Shown piece by piece: positions 46,068-53,409 of a DNA stretch of 64,000 bases; positions within the stretch are counted from its first letter, which is position 1, and each line of letters starts with the position of its first letter. The stretch spans positions 1 through 64,000 of the forward strand of contig NZ_PVNP01000054.1 in NCBI RefSeq assembly GCF_002993365.1, written 5' to 3'. The position numbers were made by a program, and so were the translations under genes. The notes beneath the pieces were generated by a model. The model was not told the origin of the DNA. It did no database searches and saw only the letters and a list, made by a program, of their open reading frames with translations. The stretch is from Marisediminitalea alba. GTDB taxonomy: Bacteria; Pseudomonadota; Gammaproteobacteria; Enterobacterales; Alteromonadaceae.

Positions 46068-47021
46068 TTAGAAATAAAACGAGTTTGGTACAGTCGAACC
46101 AAGGTTTGGTCTGACGGTTGGTTGGGGTATTGCACGCAAGTTATCTGCCTGAGCAGATACTGGCTGTGCGGGTTTAGGTTCAGGTTTGGGCATCAGTTGC
46201 CTGATATCCAATTGACCTTCACCGTGCATTCTCATCTTGTCTGGATCAGACAAAATTAAAATGGTCGCCATCAGTTCGTGATAGAGATTGTCTGTCACAG
46301 GGCCGGTCTTCGGCAGACGAACAAATAAATTGTCCATCGCTTCAACCATCGGCTGAACTCGATGATCTAGGAATGACAAACCATCCAACTTGTCTCTTAA
46401 CCGTTTGAGAGGATTAAGGGCTCGCTGGCTGATTTGATTCTTACCTGCAACGGAACGTTCAAACAGTTCATTGGCATCACGAGCCACCTCCCTAAAAAGG
46501 GTGTGTCCCATACCATTGACCTTGTCATCTAAGCCACCAGCTTGGTCAGCCGGTTGCATTCGATAGATGGCATAATCGAACTGAAGCCGTTGTTCCACGT
46601 CTTCGATGGGTGATAATGCACGTCGGATTGCATCTGCAAATTCCGGGTGTTTTGCAACCCAGTCAAAAGTCACCTGATCATAGTTGTCCAAGAACAACTG
46701 CTTGCACTGCGCAAACTCCTGACCGATCCGGTCAAGCTCAGGAACAATCTGATCAATTCGGTCTTCAGGGACGGCATAGCCACCTAAAAACCGCACACCG
46801 ACTTGCTCACACAACCGCTGCGCTTCTTTCTTAAGCCTTTCAAAGTTCGCCAATGCCTCAGGGTCGCAAATTTTTTTACTCCCTAAGCTGGCAACATCCT
46901 TCGGTGGAAGTTGGCTGCCATTGGCTAGTCTGAAATCTTCAGGCCTTAGTTTTTTTCTACCGCTCCAGATGGAACAGTCGATGTGACAAATCAAAAGTTT
47001 GTCGAGGGTTTGAATACTCAT
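46068..47021 (-). CDS. DUF3150 family protein
   Basis: A 317-residue protein starting MSIQTLDKLLICHIDCSIWSG, the conserved DUF3150 N-terminus. A helical middle region and a proline-rich C-terminal tail (about 265-317, KPEPKPAQPVSA) follow. Family members are found on ICEs and large plasmids near cobS/cobT-like genes; no function is known. It shares the C-terminal ending SFYF with the exo protein of this operon, and YYF with the WGR-like protein. Confidence 0.72.
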   Translation of the reverse strand: MSIQTLDKLLICHIDCSIWSGRKKLRPEDFRLANGSQLPPKDVASLGSKKICDPEALANFERLKKEAQRLCEQVGVRFLGGYAVPEDRIDQIVPELDRIGQEFAQCKQLFLDNYDQVTFDWVAKHPEFADAIRRALSPIEDVEQRLQFDYAIYRMQPADQAGGLDDKVNGMGHTLFREVARDANELFERSVAGKNQISQRALNPLKRLRDKLDGLSFLDHRVQPMVEAMDNLFVRLPKTGPVTDNLYHELMATILILSDPDKMRMHGEGQLDIRQLMPKPEPKPAQPVSAQADNLRAIPQPTVRPNLGSTVPNSFYF

Positions 47022-47087
47022 AGTGCATCCTCATGCGAGATGGGGACGCACCACTCCCAGCAGGAGCAATGGCCCCCGTTTGGGTGG
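47022..47087 (-). promoter_or_regulatory. Two-hairpin leader of the DUF3150 gene
   Basis: First: CCAC.CCCA with TGGGTGG (47051-47059 and 47081-47087, small bulge). Second: CATCCTC with GAGATG (47026-47032 and 47037-47042, one bulge), covering the GAGGATG ribosome binding site. Weaker pairing than other copies. Confidence 0.5.
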
Positions 47088-47119
47088 TAGTAGTTGACGC
47101 GCTAATGGCAACATCACTA

Positions 47120-47890
47120 TCAGAAATAGTAATTTTGCGAATCAGGCGACGATTGGTTGAGATCGATTTTCACAGGCATTAAGTCCAGTGCTTCAGCTAT
47201 CGGGCGAACCCGCTCTAAATCACTGCCTAGCAAACGCAATACATCTTTTTCCAACTTCAGTTGGTCGGATACTTCTATCCCTTCAGGACTCGCTACTGTA
47301 AGCGAACACAGTGGTGGTAATTGACGCTTAAAGGCCAGTAACAGCAACAATGGCCACGGGCCATCATCAGTGTTAACAATGCCAGCGCCTTCACCTGACA
47401 CCATGCTGATTTGATTGGTACTAGGTAATCCGCTTTTGCAAAACCCTAATGACCATTCTCCAATCCTGACCTGGTTATCATCAATAACAGCCAAGCCATA
47501 GGCTTCAAGCAGCTTTGCCATATCGAACAACGCTTTTTGCGCCAGCGATATTTGGCCATTGACGTCCTTGCGAGTACGAAACTCCCAACTGACGTTATTG
47601 GCGCACGCGACGCTATCAAGCGCATTTGATAGTTCAAATGGCCGCCCTTGATGATCAATGCCGACTTGTCCAACAAATCGATAACCCTTGTTGATTTTCT
47701 CATTGATTCTTCGGTCTGCTTCTGCGTTAGGATCAGTCGAGTCAATCAATCGCTGCTGCGACAATTGACCTGCTTTTCCAAACCGAACTTCAACCTCCTG
47801 GTTACCTGCTCCAACGTAAATAGCCCATTCTTTGGCTGTCCCATCAGAATGACTGTAACGGTAAAGAGCAAAGCACTTTTCCATCATCAA
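47120..47890 (-). CDS. WGR-domain-like ICE protein
   Basis: A 256-residue protein. The N-terminal about 90 residues (YRYSHSDGTAKEWAIYVGAGNQEVEVRFGKAG) resemble a WGR nucleic-acid-binding domain. The rest is unassigned. It ends in YYF like two other operon members. Its start overlaps the stop of the cobS-like gene by 4 nt, so the two are coupled. No leader hairpins precede it, consistent with that coupling. Confidence 0.6.
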   Translation of the reverse strand: MMMEKCFALYRYSHSDGTAKEWAIYVGAGNQEVEVRFGKAGQLSQQRLIDSTDPNAEADRRINEKINKGYRFVGQVGIDHQGRPFELSNALDSVACANNVSWEFRTRKDVNGQISLAQKALFDMAKLLEAYGLAVIDDNQVRIGEWSLGFCKSGLPSTNQISMVSGEGAGIVNTDDGPWPLLLLLAFKRQLPPLCSLTVASPEGIEVSDQLKLEKDVLRLLGSDLERVRPIAEALDLMPVKIDLNQSSPDSQNYYF

Positions 47891-48846
47891 TCCTCCCAGT
47901 GGTCACCGAAGACATCAGCGGCAATACGGTGAATGGCTTCTCGTTGCTCCAACTCAGCACGAGCCGTCAAAGACCGAACCAGTGCATACTCCACTGCGTT
48001 AGGAGCACCTTTGAAAGCAAGTGTTAACTTTGCCCAGCGCACCAAGGTCCGAGTGGACATGGTGATACTAAGCTCAGCACCGCCATCCGCGCCCCCAATA
48101 AAAAGACGACGAATGTCACCAGCCACTTTCACCATTTTTTGGCGAAAGACTTCTGGCAAGCCCGGCGCAACGTTCTCCAGAATGGCTTCCTCTACAGAAG
48201 GCTCTGCATAGGTCGCTTCGATGATTCTAAAGCGATCAAGAAAAGCCAAATTCTGTTGGAGCACACCTTGATACAAGCCCGTTTGGTCACCGCTGCCCGC
48301 ACTGTTGCCGGTTGCGATAAAACGAAACTTGGTATGTGGCATGATGATCTCTCCGCCATTTTGTGCAATGACCAACGGGGCACCTTCCAAAATGTCATTG
48401 AGCCCAGCCAGTTCAGCAGGCTCAGCAAGATCCATTTCATTAATGATCAGCAAATGGCCATGCTTGACAGCCAGTGCCAGCGGTCCATATACAAAAGTCA
48501 TGTTGCCATTAACCAGCGTGTGGTGACCGATAAGATCGGACAACTCCAATCGACCGTGCGCAGTAATTTGCTGAACAGGCCAATTCAATCGAGAAGCAAC
48601 TTGGCAAATTAGCGAGGTCTTACCGCATCCAGTGGGGCCTGTAATATACAAACCGTCACCGTCTGGGTGAGACAAGAACGCCAATACATCACGTAAGTCT
48701 TCTTTTCTAAAAACATACTCGTCCTTGCGAACGGGAATGTTTGGATGGGTAGTGTCGGCACTAAATCCTTCCAGAACGAAAGCATCAGGAGCCGGGACAT
48801 TAAACGCTTGATTCACTTGAACCAAAAATGGGGATTGTTCAGTCAT
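47887..48846 (-). CDS. CobS/MoxR-type AAA+ ATPase
   Basis: A 319-residue AAA+ protein. Walker A is GPTGCGKTSL near residue 87; Walker B is HLLIINEMDLAEP; sensor 1 is FIATGNSAGSGD. The start MTEQSPFLVQVNQAF at 48846 is preceded by GAGG; an in-frame start at 48963 would add 39 residues across the leader. CobS-like MoxR ATPases act with CobT-like VWA proteins as chelatase-type remodellers. In this ICE the target is unknown. Confidence 0.88.
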   Translation of the reverse strand: MTEQSPFLVQVNQAFNVPAPDAFVLEGFSADTTHPNIPVRKDEYVFRKEDLRDVLAFLSHPDGDGLYITGPTGCGKTSLICQVASRLNWPVQQITAHGRLELSDLIGHHTLVNGNMTFVYGPLALAVKHGHLLIINEMDLAEPAELAGLNDILEGAPLVIAQNGGEIIMPHTKFRFIATGNSAGSGDQTGLYQGVLQQNLAFLDRFRIIEATYAEPSVEEAILENVAPGLPEVFRQKMVKVAGDIRRLFIGGADGGAELSITMSTRTLVRWAKLTLAFKGAPNAVEYALVRSLTARAELEQREAIHRIAADVFGDHWED

Positions 48847-48910
48847 GGTAAACCTCATCAGTTTTAACGAGGCCCCATGCCCCAACAGGGAATGAAGTCC
48901 CCGTCGGGTG
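48847..48910 (-). promoter_or_regulatory. Two-hairpin leader of the cobS-like gene
   Basis: Second hairpin CCTC/GAGG (48853-48856 and 48869-48872) covers the ribosome binding site. First hairpin region CCCAACAGGG with TCCCCGTCGGG (48881-48908) pairs imperfectly. Confidence 0.5.
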
Positions 48911-49028
48911 GTGTGTTGATTGTGGTATGGCTGTGTATGTAAGAGTTCAGCTCGCTCTATCATTCGTACCCAGCATTGGCTACGAGTGAAACTGCTTTCT
49001 AATGCACTCGATGTAAGCGCATGAGAAA

Positions 49029-49046
49029 GGAGCCGAAATCGGCTCC
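49029..49046 (-). terminator. Hairpin after exo, possible attenuator
   Basis: Stem GGAGCC/GGCTCC with a 6-nt loop, then TTTC on the minus strand, 10 nt after the exo stop. Tail is short, so partial termination or mRNA-end stabilisation is more likely than full termination. Confidence 0.45.
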
Positions 49047-49055
49047 AAGTGAACG

Positions 49056-50072
49056 TTAAAAGTAAAATGAGCTCGGCGAGTCACCTGGCAGAACCAAGTT
49101 ATCTTGCTCAAGACTGATTTTGATTGGTGTTTCAACGGGCTGCTCTGGCTTATTGGTGCTAATGCGCAACCGCTCTTGTGGCGCTTTTCGGTAAGCGGCT
49201 AAAACCTGTTCATCCAGCTCGCCTAACTTATCGGTGGCCAATTGCTTATAGTCCACCGTGCCCGCCATCATGTAGCGGCTGAGTTTGACCCCAGCATAGT
49301 CGGCATGAGCGTAGTTACCCATCATGGCGACCAATTTTGACTGAGCGTCTCGCATTTCCTCTTTCAAAGATTTAATGTGATTTTCCAGTCGAACCACTTC
49401 GGCATGTGCTGAGCAATACTGTCGAGACAGTGATGTCCAGCGGTATTGGGCTTCACCCTTGGGAACAAAACAATCTTGCTCAGGGCATTTTGACGGTTCT
49501 TTTTTGGTCTGTACTAACTCCCAAAACTGAAGCGCTGTTTCTTGCAATTCAGTTAAGAACAATGCGTCTCGTTGTATTTCAAACTCAATCAGTTGATCCT
49601 CAAAATAGAAAACCAACCAACCTCGCGTGCTATTGGCGACCAGTATTTGGTGCTGTACTTGCACCCAATACAACTGGTACGCCTCGCTTTGTTCTCGGTG
49701 AGCTTGCACATCCTCAAAAACTGACTGGCAAGGACATTTCAATTCAACGGGTTCGCCCGCATCGTTGATGCCATCAAAGCTGGCCCGAAAGATTGCGTTA
49801 TGATCGGCTTCTGCACATAACGGCAGAAGAAAGTCATTGTGCGCATTCTCAAATGCTCGCCTTGCTTGAGGCTCCAACCGAATACCGCGAAGCACATTAG
49901 GATTATTCGACAGGTCTTCCGGTAATACGAATCCGGTTTTTTCTGCCCACAATCGCCAAGGTGTTTTGTAGGGTGAACGCCCCATAATAATTGGGGCTTC
50001 AGATGCCGTAACCCCTGCAATGCGCCACTGGTGCCATGCAGGAGTACGTTGTGATAGGTCGATAACCTTCAT
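49056..50072 (-). CDS. exo: YqaJ-type alkaline exonuclease (lambda Exo-like)
   Basis: A 338-residue nuclease. The N-terminal RTPAWHQWRIAGVTASEAPIIMG is the YqaJ signature. PD-(D/E)xK residues are in ASFDGINDAGEPVELKCP (Asp, ExK). It corresponds to s066/exo of SXT and partners with Bet in single-strand annealing recombination, known to reshuffle these ICEs. It ends in SFYF. Preceded by a leader region and a small gene. Confidence 0.92.
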   Translation of the reverse strand: MKVIDLSQRTPAWHQWRIAGVTASEAPIIMGRSPYKTPWRLWAEKTGFVLPEDLSNNPNVLRGIRLEPQARRAFENAHNDFLLPLCAEADHNAIFRASFDGINDAGEPVELKCPCQSVFEDVQAHREQSEAYQLYWVQVQHQILVANSTRGWLVFYFEDQLIEFEIQRDALFLTELQETALQFWELVQTKKEPSKCPEQDCFVPKGEAQYRWTSLSRQYCSAHAEVVRLENHIKSLKEEMRDAQSKLVAMMGNYAHADYAGVKLSRYMMAGTVDYKQLATDKLGELDEQVLAAYRKAPQERLRISTNKPEQPVETPIKISLEQDNLVLPGDSPSSFYF

Positions 50073-50125
50073 ATTGCCTCCTTTGAGGGGAGACTCCCCC
50101 GAAGGAGAGAACTCCCCTTCAGGGT
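50073..50125 (-). promoter_or_regulatory. Structured leader of exo
   Basis: Several alternative GC-rich pairings: GGGGAG (50087-50092) can pair with CTCCCC (50094-50099) or with CTCCCC further upstream (50112-50117). CCTC/GAGG (50077-50080 and 50085-50088) overlaps the GGAGG ribosome binding site. Competing helices are possible. Confidence 0.5.
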
Positions 50126-50132
50126 TAAGTGG

Positions 50133-50276
50133 TTACTTTGCAGCTTGCGCTAACGCTGTTTGGTGCTGAACAACACTTGCTTGAACCGAATCAATTGCCG
50201 CTTTACCGGCTTGAATCGAACCTACGACAAGGGCAACAACCAATACCAAGCGAAAAAGTGAGGCTGATTTAGTCAT
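50133..50276 (-). CDS. 47-residue single-span membrane peptide
   Basis: Short gene starting MTKSASLFRLVLVVALVVGS with one hydrophobic helix (about 7-21), possibly a signal peptide, and a hydrophilic Ala/Gln-rich tail ending AQAAK. GGAGA precedes the ATG by about 6 nt, inside a two-hairpin leader of the same kind as its neighbours; this dedicated leader supports it as a real gene. It lies between exo and bet. Function unknown. Confidence 0.65.
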   Translation of the reverse strand: MTKSASLFRLVLVVALVVGSIQAGKAAIDSVQASVVQHQTALAQAAK

Positions 50277-50335
50277 GGAAGATCTCCAAAAAAAGACGAG
50301 ACCTTCCCCCTGACGGGAGAATAATCCCGCCAGGG
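50277..50335 (-). promoter_or_regulatory. Two-hairpin leader of the 47-residue gene
   Basis: First hairpin CCCTG.CGGGA/TCCCG.CAGGG (50308-50318 and 50325-50335, one mismatch). Second: GATCTC with GAGACC (50281-50286 and 50298-50303, 5 of 6 paired), covering GGAGATC, the ribosome binding site. Confidence 0.7.
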
Positions 50336-50357
50336 TTAGTAGAATGAATGCATGGCG

Positions 50358-51176
50358 CTAAGAAGCTAAAGGCTGTGTGAGCGCTTTGGCTGCTTGTTGC
50401 TGTGCATTAAATATTTCTTGTTTCGCAAACGTCAGTTCAACACCTTGAAAATGTTCATTGGCATATTCCAATGCACTATTCCAAGCGTTTGAAGCTTCCG
50501 CCCGCTCGATAAGCTTGTAAACAAGCCCTCGGGTTCGATCATCAACTTGCTCGGGTGGAATCACAGATGGCTCAACAACATATGTTGCTTGGCCTTCGAT
50601 AATTCGCTCCGCTTCGTCTTGATCGAAAATTCCCACAAAGCCAAACGCAATGCGGGAACACTGGATCATGGATTTATGTCTTAGCATTCGCTTAGTGTGC
50701 GTCTGCCATGGACCATCTACACGGTAAGGGCCATTTTTGCCGTTACCTTCAAAAGGCGGTCGATAGACTTCATCCAGGTATTCAGTGATTTTGACTGGGT
50801 GCGAACGGTCGCGCCGGTAGATGATGCATTCCATCCATTCCGGGCATTCTTTCGCGCCATCCAGTGAGACATTGTTTTCTGAAGTCTTAAACTCCATGCC
50901 ATCAAACTGGTCGTGTTGATTGATGATGCGAGACCAGCCATCGACACCTACCACTGGAATAATCCCAGCTTGTTTATCAGGGAGTGCAAAAATCTCTTTG
51001 GTGAAAGGGTTCAAGCCGTACTGATCTGCAACCACCAAGAGCGCCATCATCTGCTCATTGGTCGGTGCACTACCGTCACGTTGCTTAAATGCTGTTGCTT
51101 TTAGGGTATCGAACAACTTGTTTGGATCGACACTAAAGCGCTCAGCAAAGCGTTGGATTAGCTTTGGTTTTTCCAT
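50358..51176 (-). CDS. bet: Bet-type single-strand annealing protein (RecT/lambda Bet superfamily)
   Basis: A 272-residue protein from the ATG at 51176 (MEKPKLIQRFAERF); GGAGTCC lies directly upstream. The core VVADQYGLNPFTKEIFALPDK and VVGVDGWSRIIN blocks are diagnostic for the Bet/RecT family. It anneals complementary strands during ICE recombination together with Exo and Ssb. An in-frame start at 51191 would place the initiation codon inside the leader hairpin and is less likely. Confidence 0.93.
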   Translation of the reverse strand: MEKPKLIQRFAERFSVDPNKLFDTLKATAFKQRDGSAPTNEQMMALLVVADQYGLNPFTKEIFALPDKQAGIIPVVGVDGWSRIINQHDQFDGMEFKTSENNVSLDGAKECPEWMECIIYRRDRSHPVKITEYLDEVYRPPFEGNGKNGPYRVDGPWQTHTKRMLRHKSMIQCSRIAFGFVGIFDQDEAERIIEGQATYVVEPSVIPPEQVDDRTRGLVYKLIERAEASNAWNSALEYANEHFQGVELTFAKQEIFNAQQQAAKALTQPLAS

Positions 51177-51236
51177 TATGGACTCCGACAATCAAAGTGG
51201 GAGTCTGCCCCTGACGGGAAAGTACTCCCGACTGGG
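51177..51236 (-). promoter_or_regulatory. Two-hairpin leader of bet
   Basis: First hairpin CCC.G.CGGG/CCCG.C.GGG (51209-51218 and 51227-51236, two mismatches). Second: GACTCC/GGAGTC (51181-51186 and 51200-51205), perfect 6 bp; its 3' arm in the RNA is the ribosome binding site. Confidence 0.7.
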
Positions 51237-51254
51237 TTAAAGGGTTTTGCTCGG

Positions 51255-51674
51255 TTAAAAATCTGGTTCAGGATAAGTTTGTGCCCAATTAGCTTGGGAG
51301 CCCGCATCATCCGCCGCTGATGGCTCAGATGCTTTGTTCACACTATCAAGAAGCAGAAACTCGTCCGCGGCCACTTCGGTCAATCGATGCTTAATGCCAT
51401 CTTTCTCCCATGAGCGCGTGCGCTGAGGACCTTGAACAAAAAGCTTCGCTCCTTTTTGGATTAAATCTTTTGCTCTTAGCCCTAACTTAAATCCACCACG
51501 ATCTCGAAAAACAACCCGATGCCATTCCGTATGCTCTTTGAGCTCATTGGATTGACGGTCACGCCATTTCTCAGAAGTGGCCAGCGAAATGCTGGTCACT
51601 AAATCACCTGATGGATAGGCTCGCGTCTCTGGCTCAGCGCCAACGTAGCCTATGAGTGTTACTTGGTTTTTCAT
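51255..51674 (-). CDS. ssb: Single-stranded DNA-binding protein
   Basis: A 139-residue SSB with an N-terminal OB fold (MKNQVTLIGYVGAEPETRAYPSGDLVTSISLATSEKW) and a short tail ending YPEPDF, a variant of the acidic partner-binding tip. It matches s064 of SXT. It starts 15 nt after the stop of the upstream small gene, with no leader hairpins, so it is likely translated as part of that transcript. Confidence 0.94.
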   Translation of the reverse strand: MKNQVTLIGYVGAEPETRAYPSGDLVTSISLATSEKWRDRQSNELKEHTEWHRVVFRDRGGFKLGLRAKDLIQKGAKLFVQGPQRTRSWEKDGIKHRLTEVAADEFLLLDSVNKASEPSAADDAGSQANWAQTYPEPDF

Positions 51675-51689
51675 GATGTTCTCCTCGTC

Positions 51690-52016
51690 TTAGTTGAACT
51701 CTGTGCACACAGTTGCTTCTACCCGGCTGGGCAAAGAAGACTGACGACGCAGATAGGTTGGTATTTCGAGTAAAGCCATGTCGTACTGATGTGGCTCTTT
51801 GTAAAACGCAGATGTCAAACGGGGCATACCAGGAGCTTTAGGCACTGCCATTGGACGACGTTTTGGTGTTGGTGTGAGCAATCGCTTGATTTGAGTAAGT
51901 ACAAATCGAAACGGGCGCACGCTTTGACGAGCAAGCAATCGCAAAAGCGACCAGCTCAGTTTTGCAAGCAACATAATGCCTGCGATTTGGATAATAAATC
52001 CGAAGATATATTCCAT
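51690..52016 (-). CDS. Small conserved ICE membrane protein
   Basis: A 108-residue protein: one N-terminal hydrophobic helix (about 5-30), then a strongly basic proline-containing segment (TPTPKRRPMAVPKAPGMPR) and a polar tail. No family recognised. Preceded by the best-formed two-hairpin leader of the set, and the first gene of the leftward DNA-processing operon. Confidence 0.6.
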   Translation of the reverse strand: MEYIFGFIIQIAGIMLLAKLSWSLLRLLARQSVRPFRFVLTQIKRLLTPTPKRRPMAVPKAPGMPRLTSAFYKEPHQYDMALLEIPTYLRRQSSLPSRVEATVCTEFN

Positions 52017-52080
52017 TGGTGACTCCTTAATTTGGTTGTGAAGGAGTCACACCCAACTGGGGAGAACTCCCCCAGTTGGG
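52017..52080 (-). promoter_or_regulatory. Two-hairpin leader, first gene of the DNA-processing operon
   Basis: First hairpin: CCCAACTGGGGAG (52052-52064) with CTCCCCCAGTTGGG (52067-52080), 13 bp with one bulge. Second: GTGACTCCTT (52019-52028) with AAGGAGTCAC (52041-52050), perfect 10 bp, fully sequestering AAGGAG before the ATG. The clearest example of the repeated architecture. Confidence 0.8.
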
Positions 52081-52116
52081 TGGTGAAAAGGCGAACCGCA
52101 AGGAACGCATGGTTGA

Positions 52117-52341
52117 GCATGTAAAAACATGCAGGCTATTTGTTTAAGGAGGCTAGCTACCTCTTAGTACCACTGAGAAAACTCAGCGGCGGGCTTCCTT
52201 TGAGCTCATGCTCTCAGGCGCAGATATCACTGAAACAGATCAGCAATATTTGATAGTCAGTGTAACCGTCTTATCCAGACAGGATAGTTAGAAAGATGCT
52301 CAATTCTTCCACCTAGCTGAAAGGCCATTACCTCACAGAGG
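52117..52341. other. Hairpin-dense non-coding segment between the leftward operon and HS4
   Basis: No gene in 52081-52383. Seven short perfect inverted repeats follow each other: GCATGT/ACATGC (52117-52132), GAGG/CCTC (52149-52163), CTGAG/CTCAG (52173-52186), GAGC/GCTC (52202-52213), CACTGA/TCAGTG (52228-52262), TATCC/GGATA (52272-52286) and CCTC/GAGG (52331-52341). It must also hold the divergent promoters of the leftward operon and of the gene at 52384. It could be a structured RNA leader or a single-strand DNA element; nothing decides. Confidence 0.5.
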
Positions 52342-52383
52342 ATTAGGCTAGGGACTGATTATTGTCATATCAGGAGCAAACTT

Positions 52384-52986
52384 ATGGCCCAAGCAAAACC
52401 CAATTATTCAAAACCCATCTTTGAACAATCATTCACAATTAACAGCTTACAGGCACAACGTGTCGTTGACCGTGTTTTTAGACGGACGGTCAGTGCGCTT
52501 TACGGAATCGATGTCATCCTGCGCATCATTGGCGATGAGAACGAAATTGATGAAGTGGAACAGATCATTAGCCAGTTGATCGAGGATTGCGCTAAGGCGG
52601 TAGACAACGAACAATCTCGTTTGGACAAATTGATGGAGTCCAACGGCATCGATGAAGTACCTGACTACACCGACCCGATTACCTTCAACGCTAAAATCAG
52701 CTCGCCTCAGGTTGGCCAGTTTGTCGGCTTAGTGCGCAAACTCGATTCGTTGATGATCTCAATGGACACACTCTGGTTATCTAGCGTGCTTAGCAACAAG
52801 CAACGTGTTGATGGCAACTACGCATGGCAACAGCGCATTATCAAACTTGCACGACGCATTATTGATATCGAAATTCGAGCACGAAAATCAGCCCAAGCTA
52901 AGGGTAAAGAAGCAGAAGTTGAGCAAGCGGTGCCTTCGACCGATGACGATATCACTGAAGAGGAAACAGATACCCCCGCCAACTAG
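52384..52986 (+). CDS. DUF1845 / PFL_4669-like ICE protein
   Basis: A 200-residue protein. The stretch QVGQFVGLVRKLDSLMISMDTLWLSSVLSNKQRVDGNYAWQQRI is characteristic of the TIGR03761/DUF1845 integrating conjugative element family. The C-terminus is acidic (STDDDITEEETDTP). AGGAG precedes the ATG. It sits at the edge of hotspot HS4 and probably belongs to the conserved backbone. Its function is not established. Confidence 0.7.
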   Translation: MAQAKPNYSKPIFEQSFTINSLQAQRVVDRVFRRTVSALYGIDVILRIIGDENEIDEVEQIISQLIEDCAKAVDNEQSRLDKLMESNGIDEVPDYTDPITFNAKISSPQVGQFVGLVRKLDSLMISMDTLWLSSVLSNKQRVDGNYAWQQRIIKLARRIIDIEIRARKSAQAKGKEAEVEQAVPSTDDDITEEETDTPAN

Positions 52987-53063
52987 CCTCCCATCAACCA
53001 GCCCCTCTCGAAGGGGCTCTATATCGCTATCCATGCTATCGGTAATGAGTTCAATAAACAGTA

Positions 53064-53093
53064 TACAATGTACGCATAATGCAGTACATTGTA
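53064..53093. promoter_or_regulatory. Perfect 10-bp dyad upstream of the RHH gene
   Basis: Arms TACAATGTAC (53064-53073) and GTACATTGTA (53084-53093), 10 nt apart, i.e. one half-site pair on the same DNA face. The TATACAAT just at its left arm looks like a -10 box. A good candidate autoregulatory operator of the small RHH protein encoded 27 bp downstream. Confidence 0.6.
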
Positions 53094-53119
53094 TTGCTTA
53101 TTTATCATGGAGAAGCACA

Positions 53120-53299
53120 GTGTCGCGTTCCAAAGAAGAGACTTTGTCAATACGAACATCTAAAGAAATCAAGCTGTTGCTAAAAGCAGCAGCGGAAAAA
53201 GAACACCGCTCTCAAGCGTCTATGATAGAAATACTAATTTTAGATTATGCAAAATCGAATGGGCTAAGCCCCATCATAGCCTCAGATAATACTAAGTAG
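53120..53299 (+). CDS. Small ribbon-helix-helix DNA-binding protein
   Basis: A 59-residue protein from a GTG start at 53120 with GGAGAA 5-10 nt upstream. ETLSIRTSKEIKLLLKAAAEKEHRSQASMIEILILDYAKSN has the beta-strand plus two-helix RHH pattern (TLSIRTSKEIKxxL). RHH proteins bind dyads as tetramers; one lies just upstream. It precedes the AAA-protease and Gabija genes and may control them; that is inference. Longer in-frame starts overlap DUF1845 in another frame and are rejected. Confidence 0.75.
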   Translation: MSRSKEETLSIRTSKEIKLLLKAAAEKEHRSQASMIEILILDYAKSNGLSPIIASDNTK

Positions 53300-53409
53300 T
53301 TACGTCTGATTATTTTAAATCGTTATTAATATGATGAAATAATTAGTATTTAATACGATAAACGACTGAGTAATTCGATTATAAATGAACATTGCAAAGG
53401 GGAATAATA

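Noticed and set aside
43841..48846. Cobalamin (cobaltochelatase) genes cobS and cobT
   Set aside because: Both lack any cob neighbours and lie in an ICE recombination operon; they are MoxR-VWA homologues, so the cob symbols were not assigned.
43759..52080. The repeated leaders as a CRISPR array or dispersed insertion repeat
   Set aside because: Copies are spaced by whole genes, differ in sequence while keeping pairing, and always precede a start codon, so they are mRNA leaders rather than an array.
52805..53119. A long in-frame extension of the RHH gene starting at 52805
   Set aside because: It overlaps DUF1845 in another frame, has no ribosome binding site and gives a Ser-rich non-family N-terminus. 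The GTG at 53120 with GGAGAA yields a normal RHH protein.
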